A stretch of 64,000 bases of DNA, from NCBI RefSeq assembly GCF_031127905.1, contig NZ_JARXIC010000003.1, positions 153,806 to 217,805 of the forward strand, read 5' to 3'. Source of the DNA: Thalassobacterium sedimentorum (GTDB lineage Bacteria; Verrucomicrobiota; Verrucomicrobiia; Opitutales; Coraliomargaritaceae). Positions 1 through 10,764 of the stretch are shown piece by piece. The notes below the pieces were generated by a model. That model was not told the DNA's origin. It made no database searches and worked only from the letters and a program-made list of their open reading frames with translations. Every line of letters starts with the position of its first letter. The stretch's first letter is position 1. The position numbers and the translations under genes are program-made.

Positions 1-6
1 TTTTAT

Positions 7-678
7 ATGAATCTCTCAGCACACGCTCACTCGAAAGCTGGTTTCACTCTTACGGAGATCATGTTTGTCAGCGTAATCTTAGGCTTTATCTCGATTGGTT
101 TAGCTACTTTTATGTTCAATTCAACCCAGGGAATGTTCTGGGCATCGAACAAAGCTCGTATCACCAATGATGTTCGTAATTTTACTCTGCGCATCAGCAA
201 AGAAACCCTCGGAGCACGTACTGGCATCGTCTACAAGAGTTTTAGCACTGAGGATCGCGATGACCTCAGCGACCAGAAACAAAGCGGCGAAACGGGGGAT
301 TGTCTGGTCCTCGTTTACTACGACCCCTACCCTGATATAGACGATCCTCTGCACTATACCAAGCTCGTAGTATTCTTCCGCAAACCCGATAGTGACGGCC
401 TGAGCCCAGTTTATCGTGCCGAAAAAATATTCTCCAGCCCACAGGAAATCGACACCTCAGCAGGCAACAATCATTTCGAAGACTTCCTGGCACACTACTT
501 TGCCGATGATAGCGACACACACCCCGTCGTGCTCGAACTATCACGTGGACTTGCCGATGGCAAACTATTCAGAAATTTCGGCAACAACACATTTGTCGTC
601 AACGGAGAAATCCTACATGGCAACGAGGTAAAAGAAGTCACCAATACCTACAATTTAACCATATCTCCCAGAGGCTAA
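7..678 (+). CDS. Prepilin-type N-terminal domain protein (minor pilin or pseudopilin)
   Basis: Encodes a 223-residue protein with a class III prepilin signal. A short basic leader ends in AG at residue 12, followed by FTLTE, so mature Phe1 and Glu5 are present, and a hydrophobic helix runs to about residue 37. Such proteins are cleaved by prepilin peptidase and enter a type IV pilus or type II secretion pseudopilus. The remaining residues are acidic and match no subfamily I can name. The next gene starts 6 bp downstream and is PilX-like, which suggests a minor-pilin operon whose earlier genes lie left of the window. The ATG is only six bases from the window edge, so an upstream start or ribosome site cannot be judged. 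Confidence 0.8.
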   Translation: MNLSAHAHSKAGFTLTEIMFVSVILGFISIGLATFMFNSTQGMFWASNKARITNDVRNFTLRISKETLGARTGIVYKSFSTEDRDDLSDQKQSGETGDCLVLVYYDPYPDIDDPLHYTKLVVFFRKPDSDGLSPVYRAEKIFSSPQEIDTSAGNNHFEDFLAHYFADDSDTHPVVLELSRGLADGKLFRNFGNNTFVVNGEILHGNEVKEVTNTYNLTISPRG

Positions 679-683
679 TAACT

Positions 684-2891
684 ATGAAAAGCAATCGACA
701 ACAAGGAAGCGGGCTCTTCCTGGTCCTGATCATCGCCACCGCACTTGGTATTGGCATTTATTCAACACTTGACCTGGTTCAGGGTGAATTTCTACGTAAC
801 AAAAAGGCAGCAGCCTACCACGAAGCAAAACAAGCAGCTGAAAGTATTCTACAGGCCAGCATAGCCGATCTAAAAAATCGCTTTGAAAACCAGAGTGCAT
901 TCCCGGTAGACTCACTATCCCCCTCTCGAAACCCACTTTATATCTCAGACGAATTTGTACAAATTCACAGCGAGGAGGATTCACTCAGTAACCTGATCCT
1001 CCCGGCAATCACCAAATACAGCGCAGCTGCACAATTTAACACACAGGCAACCGAAGTCATAGGTGGCCAAGTCCCTCCTGGCGACTGGGTCTATATTGAT
1101 CCACGCATACCGGGGAATCAATTCGACGAACTGGCCGGCACACGGGTATTTGAGCGCAATATTGAAATGATCAGCAAGGCCACCGTGAATCGCGCACAAG
1201 TGGGTGAAGCAACCGTTTACGCTCGCCAATACCTACAAGTTCGCGATGCGCCACTGTTCGCGTATGCGATTTTTTACAACGTACCACTCGAAATCGCTCC
1301 GGGACCACGTATGGACATTTATGGAAATGTACACTCCAATACTGATTCTTGGTTTCAATCGGGTGAACAGCTGAACTTCCACTCCAAGGTCACACTCGCT
1401 GGTCAGCTCTACCACGGTCGTCACCCCGACTACGGACGCTCGGCAAGCTACAGCCCCGTGCGCATCGCTGATGCCAGTGGAAAATTAGTTAATCTGAAAA
1501 AGGATGGCACCTGGCCAGAAGACAGTGCCGCCGACTTCTCTGGCTCATGGCTCACCAGTAGCGAAGACAATTTCGCAGATTTAGCCGATCAGGTCTTCGA
1601 CGGAAATCTCCAAACGCAGGACCACGGTATATTGTCACAAAATCCTGTCGGCGTCAGCGATTATATCGAAGACACCAATCCCTCAACCGATAAAAAGGAA
1701 TCCTTCAACAGTGCCTACAACCTGATTCAACCCGTGCTTAAAGAAACGGAATTAGCTGTGCCTTCGCAGACAGACGACCCTGCCGGCTATGAAGCAGCCC
1801 TCAAACTCAACGAGGTTGAACAACAGAAATTCGCCTACAAGGCGGGCCTCGTCATCGAAGTCGAAACCGATGGGGACATCAAATACTACACCTACAATCG
1901 TAACAGCGACGGCAGCCTAAAATATAACAGCTCCGGCACCCCACGCACACGCACCTTGGAACCGTCTACAGATTTCGCCACCTACAAGAACTTCGCAGAA
2001 GAAGATGGCGATGTCACCAGTGGCTTGCACGACAAGCGTCAAGCTGAAGATCTCGATATCATTGAAATCGACATTTCAAAACTAAAAGACTTAGTGCACA
2101 CCAATGATAAAAACGACTGGGGAGGCAACGCAGACAGACAAACTCCTGAAAAATGGTGGAATGGCGTCGTGTATGTCGCCTTCCCTCAAGAGGAGACGAC
2201 TTCCTCCCGAGACGACAACGTCAATCCAGCAATAGGTGGGCGCGCGGTGAAACTCATCAATGGTGACATTATTCCCAACCCCGAATTTGCCCACGCCACC
2301 GACACCTACGGCATGACACTGGCCACCAATCAGATGCTCTACGTCGAAGGTCACTACAATGCCGATGGTGATTTAAACACAGGCTCCCCCACAACTCCAG
2401 ACGACCCAAGCACCTTTGGCCAGGAAGGCCATGAAGCACCAGCAGCCCTCATCGCAGATTCAGTAACTTTCCTGAGCGAAAGCTGGACAGATGCAGACAG
2501 CATTCATGAATTAAGTGATCGTCGGGCCAGTAACACAGAGGTCTCCGCAGCAGTTTTAACCGGTCTGGTCCCTTCGGGAGAAACAGGCTCAACCAGCTAC
2601 AGCGGAGGCGTGGAAAATTTCCCGCGCTTTCTGGAAAACTGGAATGATATCACTATTCAAATTCGTGGTTCACTCGTGGCTCTCTTTGAAAGTGAGGTTG
2701 GCACGCGCGGATGGGGATACGGAAACGTCTACAATGCCCCTCGACGCGAATGGGGCTTCCACTCGAAATTTGGCGAAGGCTACCTGCCCCCCGGGACACC
2801 GAATACTCGTCGCTACCGCGGTATTGACTTCCAACTGATCAACGAAGCCGAATACAGCAGCCACGTCTCACGACTTAAGAGCTACTTCTAA
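684..2891 (+). CDS. Large PilX-like membrane-anchored protein
   Basis: 735 residues. The N-terminus has a short polar leader (MKSNRQQGSG) and one hydrophobic helix at about residues 10-28, followed by a heptad-like region ending in many Ala, Glu and Lys residues (about 35-75). This is the layout of PilX/PilX_N-type minor pilins, but those are usually below 250 residues. The extra 500 residues form a large extracytoplasmic region rich in Asp, Asn, Ser, Thr and Tyr, with no motif I recognise. It follows the prepilin gene by 6 bp and precedes another exported protein by 13 bp, so the three genes are probably one transcript. The PilX relationship rests on architecture and context. The function of the large domain is unknown. 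Confidence 0.65.
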   Translation: MKSNRQQGSGLFLVLIIATALGIGIYSTLDLVQGEFLRNKKAAAYHEAKQAAESILQASIADLKNRFENQSAFPVDSLSPSRNPLYISDEFVQIHSEEDSLSNLILPAITKYSAAAQFNTQATEVIGGQVPPGDWVYIDPRIPGNQFDELAGTRVFERNIEMISKATVNRAQVGEATVYARQYLQVRDAPLFAYAIFYNVPLEIAPGPRMDIYGNVHSNTDSWFQSGEQLNFHSKVTLAGQLYHGRHPDYGRSASYSPVRIADASGKLVNLKKDGTWPEDSAADFSGSWLTSSEDNFADLADQVFDGNLQTQDHGILSQNPVGVSDYIEDTNPSTDKKESFNSAYNLIQPVLKETELAVPSQTDDPAGYEAALKLNEVEQQKFAYKAGLVIEVETDGDIKYYTYNRNSDGSLKYNSSGTPRTRTLEPSTDFATYKNFAEEDGDVTSGLHDKRQAEDLDIIEIDISKLKDLVHTNDKNDWGGNADRQTPEKWWNGVVYVAFPQEETTSSRDDNVNPAIGGRAVKLINGDIIPNPEFAHATDTYGMTLATNQMLYVEGHYNADGDLNTGSPTTPDDPSTFGQEGHEAPAALIADSVTFLSESWTDADSIHELSDRRASNTEVSAAVLTGLVPSGETGSTSYSGGVENFPRFLENWNDITIQIRGSLVALFESEVGTRGWGYGNVYNAPRREWGFHSKFGEGYLPPGTPNTRRYRGIDFQLINEAEYSSHVSRLKSYF

Positions 2892-2904
2892 AAACTCCTT
2901 AGCT

Positions 2905-3555
2905 ATGCCTCTCCAGCCCCTTGCCATACTTGTAATTGCGACTATCCTAGCCAGTCTTCAACTGACCGCAGACACGGACAAATCCACGGCCCATAAGAGC
3001 TATCCTGCGATCCCGACGTCTGCATTACAACCGTATCAAGTTTCCAGCTACGAAGAAACCTTGGAAACAATGCGACTGCCGCGCCTACGTCTGATCGGAC
3101 CGAAGGTGCTGCAAATGGACCCATTACCCGATTACCACTCGGTGCCTACACATGGTGAATGCTCCACTCGCTTGGTTATTGACCAAACTCAGAACTTCAA
3201 AATCGAATTTCTAGCCTTCTCTACAGCGCACTTTCCACATGCACTCAGTGATGCGACCTTAAACCTATACTTACAGGGCATGCAACTACGCCAGACTCCA
3301 GAAAAAGCTTTTACAATACTGGAAGAATCAGCCTTCACCGAAAACGGCCGTTCGAAATTTCGGATCTTTGGACAACGTGCAATGACGATACGCTACAGTG
3401 TAAAAAACGATGCACAAACATTGGTGTGTGGTGAAAACTGGATAGAGCGTGGCGGCAACATATACATCGTGCGCATTCAAGCGCCAGCACACGTCTTTGC
3501 GTCACAATTTAAAGAAGCCCGTTTGGCCTTCAACTCCCTACATGAGGTAAAGTAA
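2905..3555 (+). CDS. Exported protein of unknown function
   Basis: 216 residues with a likely Sec signal peptide ([17 protein letters not shown], residues 6-22). The mature part has mixed alpha/beta composition and two Cys residues (in GECSTR and VCGEN) that could form a disulfide in the periplasm. No family is recognised. It is the third gene of the pilin-like run, 13 bp after the PilX-like gene. This points to a role at the cell envelope, perhaps assisting the pilus, but that is context only. Translation probably begins at the ATG given because the signal peptide starts right after it. Confidence 0.6.
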   Translation: MPLQPLAILVIATILASLQLTADTDKSTAHKSYPAIPTSALQPYQVSSYEETLETMRLPRLRLIGPKVLQMDPLPDYHSVPTHGECSTRLVIDQTQNFKIEFLAFSTAHFPHALSDATLNLYLQGMQLRQTPEKAFTILEESAFTENGRSKFRIFGQRAMTIRYSVKNDAQTLVCGENWIERGGNIYIVRIQAPAHVFASQFKEARLAFNSLHEVK

Positions 3556-3626
3556 GCACAAAAGTCAGCCACATTCCGCTCGATTCTGAGTTGCTCCTGC
3601 GCCAAAAGCAGGTAGAATGGTGGTTT

Positions 3627-4412
3627 ATGGCAACAAAGAAACTATTATCATGGAACGTCAACGGCCTGCGTGCGGTTTTGAGAAAAGGCTTCCTCGACAT
3701 TTTAGCAAGTGAGCAACCGGATGTTATTTGCCTACAAGAAACTAAAATCTCAGACGATCTGATCGAGGGCTTCACCTTTGAAGACTATCCCTATGTCTAC
3801 TGGAACTGTGCCACTAAAAAAGGTTACTCTGGCACCGCAATACTATCCAAAACCAAGCCGCTCTCAGTCCAATACGGCTTAGGCATCGAGAAACATGATA
3901 ATGAAGGCCGTGTCATCACTGCGGAATTTGAGGATCACTACCTAGTCACGGTTTACACTCCAAATGCGCAAAACCATGACAAAAATAAACGCCCACGCCG
4001 TCTCGACTACCGAACCGAAGAATGGGACGTCGATTTCCTGGCACATGTAAAAAAACTGGAAGCATTCAAACCAGTCATCTTCTGCGGCGATCTCAATGTC
4101 GCACACACTGAAATCGATATCTCCAACCCCAAAACCAATAGTAAAAACGCAGGCTTCACCATCGAAGAGAGAACCCGATTCGATGCAATTTTGGAAGCAG
4201 GTTTCATCGACACCTTTCGCCTATTGCATCCCGCCGAGATCGAACGCTACAGCTGGTGGTCCTACCGTGCGACCGCACGGCAAAGAAACATCGGCTGGCG
4301 CATTGACTACTTTTGCGTCTCCAATTCATTGCGTGAGCGCATCGCTGATGCCGACATTCTCGATCAAATTATGGGATCTGATCACTGCCCGGTCCTGCTA
4401 CAATTAAAATAA
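3627..4412 (+). CDS. xth: Exodeoxyribonuclease III (AP endonuclease)
   Basis: Exonuclease III family enzyme of base-excision repair: it cleaves DNA at abasic sites and removes nucleotides from 3' ends. All family signatures are visible in order: SWNVNGLRA at the N-terminus, CLQETKI (metal-binding Glu), [10 protein letters not shown], the [12 protein letters not shown] block with the catalytic Asp-Leu-Asn, [20 protein letters not shown], and the C-terminal GSDHCPVLL with the catalytic Asp-His. Length is 261 residues, normal for the family. An ATG 36 bp upstream is in frame, but it adds 12 residues ([12 protein letters not shown]) outside the conserved fold. I therefore prefer the start just before ATKKLLSWN. 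It is followed after 19 bp by thiL. Confidence 0.95.
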   Translation: MATKKLLSWNVNGLRAVLRKGFLDILASEQPDVICLQETKISDDLIEGFTFEDYPYVYWNCATKKGYSGTAILSKTKPLSVQYGLGIEKHDNEGRVITAEFEDHYLVTVYTPNAQNHDKNKRPRRLDYRTEEWDVDFLAHVKKLEAFKPVIFCGDLNVAHTEIDISNPKTNSKNAGFTIEERTRFDAILEAGFIDTFRLLHPAEIERYSWWSYRATARQRNIGWRIDYFCVSNSLRERIADADILDQIMGSDHCPVLLQLK

Positions 4413-4431
4413 TCCCCCCCAGTGGGCTACT

Positions 4432-5400
4432 ATGTTTTCCGACAATTCGCATCAAACCATTCATGCACTTGGAGAGGTCGAGCTAATCACTGCCATCGGC
4501 AAATGGCTCGGGCCGGTGTCCCCCCCAAGCCCGACTGGCATGGGAGACGATTGCGCAGTGATGGATACCTCGAATATTGGCCGTCAGTTATTCACAACCG
4601 ACAGTGTTAGCTATGGGCGCCATTTCGATAACAGCGTCCCGCCCTCAGCAGCCGGAGCCAAACTAATCAAACGCAACTTAAGTGACATCGCAGCCATGGG
4701 CGGCCACCCAGGCCCAGCGCTCCTCAATCTGCTCTGCGCACCAAACCTACGAACCGATTGGCTACAGGATTTCATGTCAGGCATACGACAAACCTGTCAA
4801 AACTATCAGGTTTCTATAGTGGGGGGCGACATCGGCACCTTACCAGCAGGACAATTTACAGCGGCCCTTAGCCTAACAGGGCAGATGCACGTCGCGCCTC
4901 TCTTACGTAGCGGCGCCGAAATCGGCGACGCAATCTACGTAACTGGAACCCTTGGAGGCAGTATCTACCAAAAACATTACAACTTCACCCCAAGGCTGAC
5001 TGAAGGCCAGTGGTTAGCTCGAAGCAATTACTGCAGCTCGATGATGGATATTACCGACGGCATCGCCAAGGATCTCAACGCGCTCCTCCCACAGGGAAGC
5101 GCCGCACACATCTACCTTCCATCTCTCCCGCTATCACTTGATGCGCATCGTCACGCCCAAAAAACCGGGGAGACAGCGCTCAAACATGCATTTTGCGATG
5201 GTGAAGATTACGAACTGCTCATTACAATCAAAAGCGAAGCGCAGCTATCGAAATTAGAGTCCGAGTGGAATGCACGCTTCCCACTGACTCCTCTCACTAA
5301 AATTGGTGTGATTGCCACACGCCAGAATGATGCGCTCTATCTAGATGCCTCCACTAAAGAAGCCTTGCCATGGGTGAAGGGTTTTGAGCATCTGGTCTAA
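4432..5400 (+). CDS. thiL: Thiamine-monophosphate kinase
   Basis: ThiL phosphorylates thiamine monophosphate with ATP to give thiamine diphosphate, the active cofactor. The 322-residue protein has the family features: an N-terminal [12 protein letters not shown] helix, the metal-binding GDDCAVMD motif near residue 40, the [11 protein letters not shown] motif, [12 protein letters not shown], the GGDIG loop, the [12 protein letters not shown] motif and GEDYELLI towards the C-terminus. Gene order xth-thiL-tsaE with short gaps (19 and 2 bp) suggests co-transcription of housekeeping genes. ThiL with TsaE is a common neighbourhood. No thiamine riboswitch was seen upstream. Confidence 0.95.
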   Translation: MFSDNSHQTIHALGEVELITAIGKWLGPVSPPSPTGMGDDCAVMDTSNIGRQLFTTDSVSYGRHFDNSVPPSAAGAKLIKRNLSDIAAMGGHPGPALLNLLCAPNLRTDWLQDFMSGIRQTCQNYQVSIVGGDIGTLPAGQFTAALSLTGQMHVAPLLRSGAEIGDAIYVTGTLGGSIYQKHYNFTPRLTEGQWLARSNYCSSMMDITDGIAKDLNALLPQGSAAHIYLPSLPLSLDAHRHAQKTGETALKHAFCDGEDYELLITIKSEAQLSKLESEWNARFPLTPLTKIGVIATRQNDALYLDASTKEALPWVKGFEHLV

Positions 5401-5402
5401 TC

Positions 5403-5837
5403 ATGATCGATCTACTGGAGCAACTAAAACACGGCATTCGCTCAAAAACAGCGGCTGAAACAGAAGTCCTGGCGGGGCGTCTGGTTACATATCTACCCGC
5501 AGATGCAGTATTAGCACTCCATGGTGATTTGGGCGCTGGCAAAACAACCTTCGTGCGTGGTCTGGCCCGCGCATGGAATATAGAAGAAGCCGTCACCAGC
5601 CCCACGTTTAATCTCTACACGATTTACCACGGTGACCGTCAACTAATCCATTTAGACGCCTATCGACTCGAATCCGGAGCCGATCTCGACGCCCTCATGA
5701 TCGAAGACTTCTTAAAGTCACCTTGGTGCTTCGCCGTAGAATGGCCAGAGCGTATCCCCGACGCCCTACCTGAAGATACCTGGCACCTTTACCTAACCAT
5801 CAACGACGATCAAAGCCACCAAATACAGCTTCGCTAA
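5403..5837 (+). CDS. tsaE: tRNA threonylcarbamoyladenosine biosynthesis ATPase TsaE
   Basis: TsaE is the P-loop ATPase of the complex that makes threonylcarbamoyl-adenosine at position 37 of ANN-decoding tRNAs. The 144-residue protein has the Walker A motif [14 protein letters not shown] (about residues 46-59), the [10 protein letters not shown] switch region, HLDAYRL, and the VEWPERI motif near the C-terminus. Length and motif order match the family. The ATG lies 2 bp after the thiL stop, so translation is probably coupled. The pathway partner, a TsaC/Sua5 enzyme, is encoded at 30540-31544 in the same window. Confidence 0.95.
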   Translation: MIDLLEQLKHGIRSKTAAETEVLAGRLVTYLPADAVLALHGDLGAGKTTFVRGLARAWNIEEAVTSPTFNLYTIYHGDRQLIHLDAYRLESGADLDALMIEDFLKSPWCFAVEWPERIPDALPEDTWHLYLTINDDQSHQIQLR

Positions 5838-5868
5838 CACGCCCTCCAGAGCAACAGCTAGCAACTCC

Positions 5869-8073
5869 CTATTTTAAAGCTCGTCGCGCCCTCGCAAAAA
5901 CTGCCTTTACCTCACTTAAGCTTTGCTCCGGACCAAAGCGTATCGCTTCCAAATCGGCCACGACTTGCGACTGAATTCCAGCAGCCTTTAATAACTTTAA
6001 CAAGCGGCTGGCTCGCCGACGGACCGGATCAAGCTTAAACGGCCGGCGCAGCATGCGGAATAACAGTCCCCATAATAAGTCACGCATACGCCAGAGCCCA
6101 TACACCGCAGCCCCCACAACTATGATCAATATAATCGGCAGCATACTCCCCAAATTCAATGGACGCGTGAACCACATCTGTATCGCAGCACCCCACTCAC
6201 GCAAGACCTGCTTGATTGCTGTCATATAAGCCCGCAGGGTATCCTTTAAATTCAACGCTAACTCAACCTGATCTCTCTGCTCGAAATTGACAATGCGTCG
6301 ATACCACTGGATGCGCAAGCTATCGATCCAGGCGGCCCATCCAGACTCCAATACCATACTTCCCTGGACAATTAACTCAGGATCACTGGAACCACGCCCT
6401 GGAGTGGGATCAACACGCAGCCAACTTTGGGTTGCGGCATCATAAATCTCCACCCACGCATGCGCATCTCGATTACGCACCACGAAATAATTCTCCAAGG
6501 TGTTCCATGTTCCTCCTGCATAGCCAACCACCATGCGCGCAGGAAATCCGGCCTGCCGAGCGAGTAAAATAAAAGCACCCGCAAAAAGCTCACAATGCCC
6601 CTGGCTCCCGGTTTCCAACCAAGACACCACAGGGTCTCGATCAAACCGATAGTCCATATCCGGACGCAAAGAATAGGCAAACTGCTCCCAGAGATAATCC
6701 GTGACAGCTCGACTATAAGCCAACACATCCCGATCAGCCTCTCCCACAATATTTCGATTAATCTCTTCTAATACCTCAATCGAATCCTGCCTCAGATTCA
6801 AATCCAGCGTCGTAAACGGATAAGGCAGCGATGCATATTCATCCACTCTCTCAGGTGGAGATGGTTCCAATAAAGCATCGCGCTCCTCATCACTTGCCGC
6901 AAAACGAAGATTAAATTGTAAATCCTCAACCTGATACGAAAACACATTTTGTCCTACAGAATCCAGTGCCAGAACATGCAAGTCTGGAATCAATTCGATA
7001 GCCTGAAATTTCTGAAAACGCAGCCCTACATAATCCCCTGGCAACGGAAGGTAACGACTTATCCCACCCTCCATATAAAACGTCCAAAGCGCACCACTGC
7101 GTTGCAGTAAAGGAATCACAGGTGAGCGCAACTCCCGACTCTCCTGAAAAAGTCGAAAAGGCTTCGTCCTTAAACTTGGTGAAACACGAAAACGTCCACC
7201 CTCATACTCATCCAATACCAGCATCCGCCAATAGGGCATCGCACTCACTGCATCCAAAGCAGGCACATCGATTCGCAAGGCCACCCGGTTGTCCTCTTGA
7301 ATCTCACTCACCTCGCCCAAAGCAACTTCCTCACTGAAGCCAGATCTTGCTTTAGAGTTCAACTCCATAAAGGGAATCGCCCGATGCATGTCGAATCGAG
7401 GCGTCAAAATAAATAGTAAACTCGAAACAGTAACTACTAGCAAGAACATCGCCGCGCAGAGCACAACCATCCGAAAATCTAGTACGCACCAGACACGGCG
7501 GATTAATTGAGACCATTCAAAATGCTCCCAATCAATCAAACATGGCGTCACATCCTTGCCACGGTCCAAAATACAAATCACGAACAATAAAGCCATCGCC
7601 AAGGGGGCAAAAATAAGTATTTGGAATGCAAACAAGAGCGAAACGGTCAATACCCCCGAAATAACGACACAGAAAAGACATAACAAAATTAGTTGCTTGT
7701 CCTCGCGCAAATTACGCGGTGCCAAAATCCGATAAATAAGCAGCAGCACCACCATCCGCACCAGAGGCGGAATAAATGCGGGCATGTGCAGCATAAAATC
7801 AATACCAATAAATAATAGAATCATTGGCCCTGCCCAACGCCACACCAGCGCAGGTATACGTGCAACCCAACGTGGGAAACAAAAAGCCACTGTCGCCACT
7901 GCCCCCCCCATCAGCAATATCGACTGACTCCCAATATCCAAGGCAGCCAACGACCAAAACGACAGTATCGCGAGCAATACACCCATCAGTTGCTTGACTT
8001 CATGCAACTCTCCGAGGCTAAGCCTGACCTGCTTGCGTCCCATTGACATAAATAGATACACCGCGCTCCCCAT
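5869..8073 (-). CDS. Transglutaminase-like membrane protein (TgpA/DUF3488 type)
   Basis: 734 residues. The first 220 residues hold about six membrane helices (DUF3488-like), then a periplasmic transglutaminase-like domain, then another helix (GSMLPIILIIVVGAAVYGLW) and a short cytoplasmic tail. The papain-like triad is visible: Cys in GSQGHCELFAGA (about 493), His in NRDAHAWVEIY (about 541) and Asp in RVDPTPG (about 556). Family members may cross-link or cleave envelope proteins; the substrate is unknown. It is the last gene of a MoxR-DUF58-transglutaminase operon, a widespread trio. Its start overlaps the DUF58 gene by 56 bp; an internal ATG about 24-30 bp downstream (MSMGRKQ or MGRKQ) may be the true start. 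Confidence 0.88.
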   Translation of the reverse strand: MGSAVYLFMSMGRKQVRLSLGELHEVKQLMGVLLAILSFWSLAALDIGSQSILLMGGAVATVAFCFPRWVARIPALVWRWAGPMILLFIGIDFMLHMPAFIPPLVRMVVLLLIYRILAPRNLREDKQLILLCLFCVVISGVLTVSLLFAFQILIFAPLAMALLFVICILDRGKDVTPCLIDWEHFEWSQLIRRVWCVLDFRMVVLCAAMFLLVVTVSSLLFILTPRFDMHRAIPFMELNSKARSGFSEEVALGEVSEIQEDNRVALRIDVPALDAVSAMPYWRMLVLDEYEGGRFRVSPSLRTKPFRLFQESRELRSPVIPLLQRSGALWTFYMEGGISRYLPLPGDYVGLRFQKFQAIELIPDLHVLALDSVGQNVFSYQVEDLQFNLRFAASDEERDALLEPSPPERVDEYASLPYPFTTLDLNLRQDSIEVLEEINRNIVGEADRDVLAYSRAVTDYLWEQFAYSLRPDMDYRFDRDPVVSWLETGSQGHCELFAGAFILLARQAGFPARMVVGYAGGTWNTLENYFVVRNRDAHAWVEIYDAATQSWLRVDPTPGRGSSDPELIVQGSMVLESGWAAWIDSLRIQWYRRIVNFEQRDQVELALNLKDTLRAYMTAIKQVLREWGAAIQMWFTRPLNLGSMLPIILIIVVGAAVYGLWRMRDLLWGLLFRMLRRPFKLDPVRRRASRLLKLLKAAGIQSQVVADLEAIRFGPEQSLSEVKAVFARARRALK

Positions 8074-9193
8074 ACGGTCTAAAAGTAATCATATTACGAC
8101 GACCGACACTATGCTCGCCGGGCGGCGTCCCCGCACCGGACACAGGTTCTAAGCGTGCAAGCTGATCAAAAAAATCATGCAACTCACGCAAACCGCGTAT
8201 CCGAATCCACGGTTCCTGTCCAACGCAGGCACTTTCCAATCGTCCTACATGGAATAGATCCTCTGCCAAAGCACAGGCAGCTGAACACAAAGTCTCAATC
8301 TGAGCCCCATTCCAAAGCTGCTCGATAGGATCCAGCCATAAATGAAAGCCACTCTCTCCCTCCTGCGCCAATTGACGCACCATCAGCTTGTTCATTCGAG
8401 CCGTCGCTTTCCAATGAATCAGTCGAGGCGAATCGCCCATCTCATAAGTTCTCACATTCAGCAAGTCATTCCCCACACCTGCCTGATGCCGTGCCACCCC
8501 AGTCTGATAACGCCGCCCATGTGCAAGTGGCAAAAAGCTATATTCAATTCGCTCGGGCCACACCCACACTGCTGCTTCAGCCGTATCTTCGATCCCCTTG
8601 CTCAGAAAACCAAAGGGGAATTTCGATTCGACTCCATGTAAATAGACGCTTAATCGCCCCCGCTGCACTGGAACAAAGGTCCACTCTAAGGATGCAATAT
8701 CACCCGCAGAAATGGCATGTTTCAAATACAGTAGATGCATACCATCACGACTGCTCACCCGAAACGCCATACTCATAGTGGGAAACATCCCCTTCTCATT
8801 CTTCAACACGATTTCTGCCATCCCAACTTCACCAACCTGTAAATGCTGCGGTGCCTGTAATGCCCAACTTAATTTCCGAAAATTGACCACAGATAAAATA
8901 CCACTTAACACCAGACTGCTCAGTAGCATGGAAAGCGTCATAAATAGAATGTTACTGGAGGTATTGTACGCCGCCGACCCGATGCCAAGCGCAACAATCA
9001 CTAACATCCAGCCAGTCAGTGTCAGCTTGGTCTGTTGCATCCTTCTCGGCAAAATCTGCCGCAGGAACAAAGGGATTAAACGACGCTCATGCTGCCGCCC
9101 TTCCATAAAAAAATCAGGATCCGTCCAGTCGTGCCAACGACGCATTTCTATCTGACTATCCACCATCGAATACTCAGACCGGCTCGGCCACAC
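8018..9193 (-). CDS. DUF58 domain protein
   Basis: 391 residues with two adjacent membrane helices at about residues 59-100 ([18 protein letters not shown] and the following hydrophobic stretch), followed by a soluble DUF58 domain with a von Willebrand factor A-like fold. The hallmark block [20 protein letters not shown] lies at about residues 252-271. DUF58 proteins are the standard partners of MoxR ATPases and of transglutaminase-like membrane proteins, as here on both sides. The first ATG overlaps the moxR-like gene by 20 bp; ATGs for MVDSQIEM or MRRWHDW, 27 and 48 bp further in, are alternatives. The precise role in the envelope is not known. Confidence 0.85.
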   Translation of the reverse strand: MWPSRSEYSMVDSQIEMRRWHDWTDPDFFMEGRQHERRLIPLFLRQILPRRMQQTKLTLTGWMLVIVALGIGSAAYNTSSNILFMTLSMLLSSLVLSGILSVVNFRKLSWALQAPQHLQVGEVGMAEIVLKNEKGMFPTMSMAFRVSSRDGMHLLYLKHAISAGDIASLEWTFVPVQRGRLSVYLHGVESKFPFGFLSKGIEDTAEAAVWVWPERIEYSFLPLAHGRRYQTGVARHQAGVGNDLLNVRTYEMGDSPRLIHWKATARMNKLMVRQLAQEGESGFHLWLDPIEQLWNGAQIETLCSAACALAEDLFHVGRLESACVGQEPWIRIRGLRELHDFFDQLARLEPVSGAGTPPGEHSVGRRNMITFRPYGERGVSIYVNGTQAGQA

Positions 9194-10142
9194 GCTCGCT
9201 CAGTTGCGTCAACAAGCCCTCAATAGAACGCCGCTCTTCCAACGGATCTGACATCGATTTACGCAAAGCTAAACGATGGGCAAAGACAGGCTGCAACACG
9301 TCCTGCACATCCGTGGGCAACACAAAAGCGCGCCCCTGCGAAAGAGCAGCTGCCTGTGCTGCGACCTTAAGTGATAATGTGCCCCGCGGACTGACTCCAG
9401 AGCGGAAGGCAGGCTCCTGCCGCGTGGCAGTGACCAACCGAACCATGTATTCCGCGATGGTGTCTTCAATGTAAACCTGTCGCGTGTACTGCTGCAGTTC
9501 AATAATATCTTTGCGAGATACCACTGGGGTTGCCTCCAGATGATCGTAGTGCAGATGACCACCTTTCAGTATATCAAGTTCGTATTCAAAATCCGGATAC
9601 CCCATTTCCATGCGCATCAAAAAGCGATCCATTTGGCTCTCAGGCAATGGGAAGGTGCCCTCATAATCGACCGGATTCTGTGTCGCAATCACCATGAATG
9701 GCGGCGGCACCGTATAAGTCTGACCATCAACGGACAATTTGCCACGCCCCATAACCTCCAGTAGGCTCGACTGTGTTTTAGGTGTCGTTCGATTAATTTC
9801 ATCAGCTAAAACAATATTCGCAAAAATGGGCCCACGTTTGAACTGGAAATCTTTCGATTTCTCATCGTAAATCGACACGCCAATAATATCAGAGGGCAGC
9901 ATGTCACTGGTAAACTGGATCCGAGAGAAAGAACAATCTATCGAGCGCGCCAAGCAATAAGCCAGTGTCGTCTTTCCCAAGCCCGGTAAATCCTCGATCA
10001 ACAGATGCCCCCCCGCCAGCAAACAGATAATCGTACGATCTACAGCAATCGTTTTACCACGTATCGTGCGTTCGATATTGGCTCGCAGCCGATCAACAGT
10101 CTCAAGGGCTCGTGGAGCTGGAATCACAGTAGTATCAGACAT
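9174..10142 (-). CDS. MoxR family AAA+ ATPase
   Basis: MoxR ATPases act as chaperones in maturing other proteins, usually together with VWA or DUF58 partners. Visible motifs are Walker A LPGLGKTT, Walker B VLADEINR, the sensor region VIATQNP followed by [14 protein letters not shown], and the C-terminal lid with SPRGTLSL. I start the gene at [10 protein letters not shown]; the in-frame ATG 36 bp upstream adds a Cys/Lys-rich stretch not typical of the family. The protein is 322 residues, normal for MoxR. It leads the operon MoxR, DUF58, transglutaminase. The 169-bp region between it and the divergent response regulator should contain promoters for both. Confidence 0.93.
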   Translation of the reverse strand: MSDTTVIPAPRALETVDRLRANIERTIRGKTIAVDRTIICLLAGGHLLIEDLPGLGKTTLAYCLARSIDCSFSRIQFTSDMLPSDIIGVSIYDEKSKDFQFKRGPIFANIVLADEINRTTPKTQSSLLEVMGRGKLSVDGQTYTVPPPFMVIATQNPVDYEGTFPLPESQMDRFLMRMEMGYPDFEYELDILKGGHLHYDHLEATPVVSRKDIIELQQYTRQVYIEDTIAEYMVRLVTATRQEPAFRSGVSPRGTLSLKVAAQAAALSQGRAFVLPTDVQDVLQPVFAHRLALRKSMSDPLEERRSIEGLLTQLSERVAEPV

Positions 10143-10311
10143 AATCCAGAAAGTAGGAAACTTTTTACAAGAAGGCAATCAGTAGAAAGCTTTTCCGACA
10201 AAAAGCACAAGTTGCTGCCTAATTTTAACTGAGTGAATGATGACTAAAAACCCTCGACAGTCACAACGGCTAAAAACTTAATCTTGATAATCGCTACCAC
10301 ACATCACACGC

Positions 10312-10764
10312 ATGCACACTGTTTACATCATCGAAGACGAGGAAATTCTGCAAAATCTACTATCCACCTTTCTTGAAACAGTACTCCCCGACATTCAACT
10401 GCTGGGGATGACAGGCGACGGAAGAGAAGGCATAGAGCAGTGCCTAAAACTAAGGCCAGACCTGGCTATCGTAGACATTCATCTCGCAGAGATCAGTGGC
10501 TTGGAAATTCTTCAACAACTGAAGAGCAAGCTACCTCAAACCAAAATACTGATCTTTTCCGGCAACACCGCCCACCAAAGCATCAAAATCGCAGTTCAAA
10601 GCAAGGCCGACGGCTTCATCAACAAGATTTCAGGACTCGCAGAACTGGAAAAAGCCATTCAGGCGGTCACCCGGGGTGAACAGTATTTTAGCCCCGAAAT
10701 CTATGATCAGGTCGTTCGCATACGTGAAGCGAAGCGCACGGGCCCACGTAGTCCTAGTCTCTAA
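10312..10764 (+). CDS. Single-domain response regulator
   Basis: 150 residues made almost entirely of a CheY-like receiver domain. Acidic pocket residues are at YIIEDEE near the start, the phosphoacceptor Asp is in LAIVDIHLAEISG (about residue 54), the Thr/Ser switch is in LIFSGN, and the conserved Lys is in FINKISG. The tail VTRGEQYFSPEIYDQV resembles the linker of NarL-type regulators, but no DNA-binding helix-turn-helix follows. Output therefore must come from protein-protein contact, or the protein is a shortened NarL type. No histidine kinase is adjacent. It lies between the divergent MoxR operon and the type II secretion operon, but a link to either is not shown. Confidence 0.88.
   Translation: MHTVYIIEDEEILQNLLSTFLETVLPDIQLLGMTGDGREGIEQCLKLRPDLAIVDIHLAEISGLEILQQLKSKLPQTKILIFSGNTAHQSIKIAVQSKADGFINKISGLAELEKAIQAVTRGEQYFSPEIYDQVVRIREAKRTGPRSPSL

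Noticed and set aside
4422..4610. Thiamine riboswitch sought near thiL and near the THI5-like binding-protein genes
   Set aside because: No THI-box core or matching stems were visible in the leaders of thiL or of the binding-protein genes, so thiamine control is not supported.
6372..6749. Minus-strand 125-residue open frame within the transglutaminase gene
   Set aside because: Out-of-frame shadow of the catalytic domain with Trp/Arg-rich composition and no start context.
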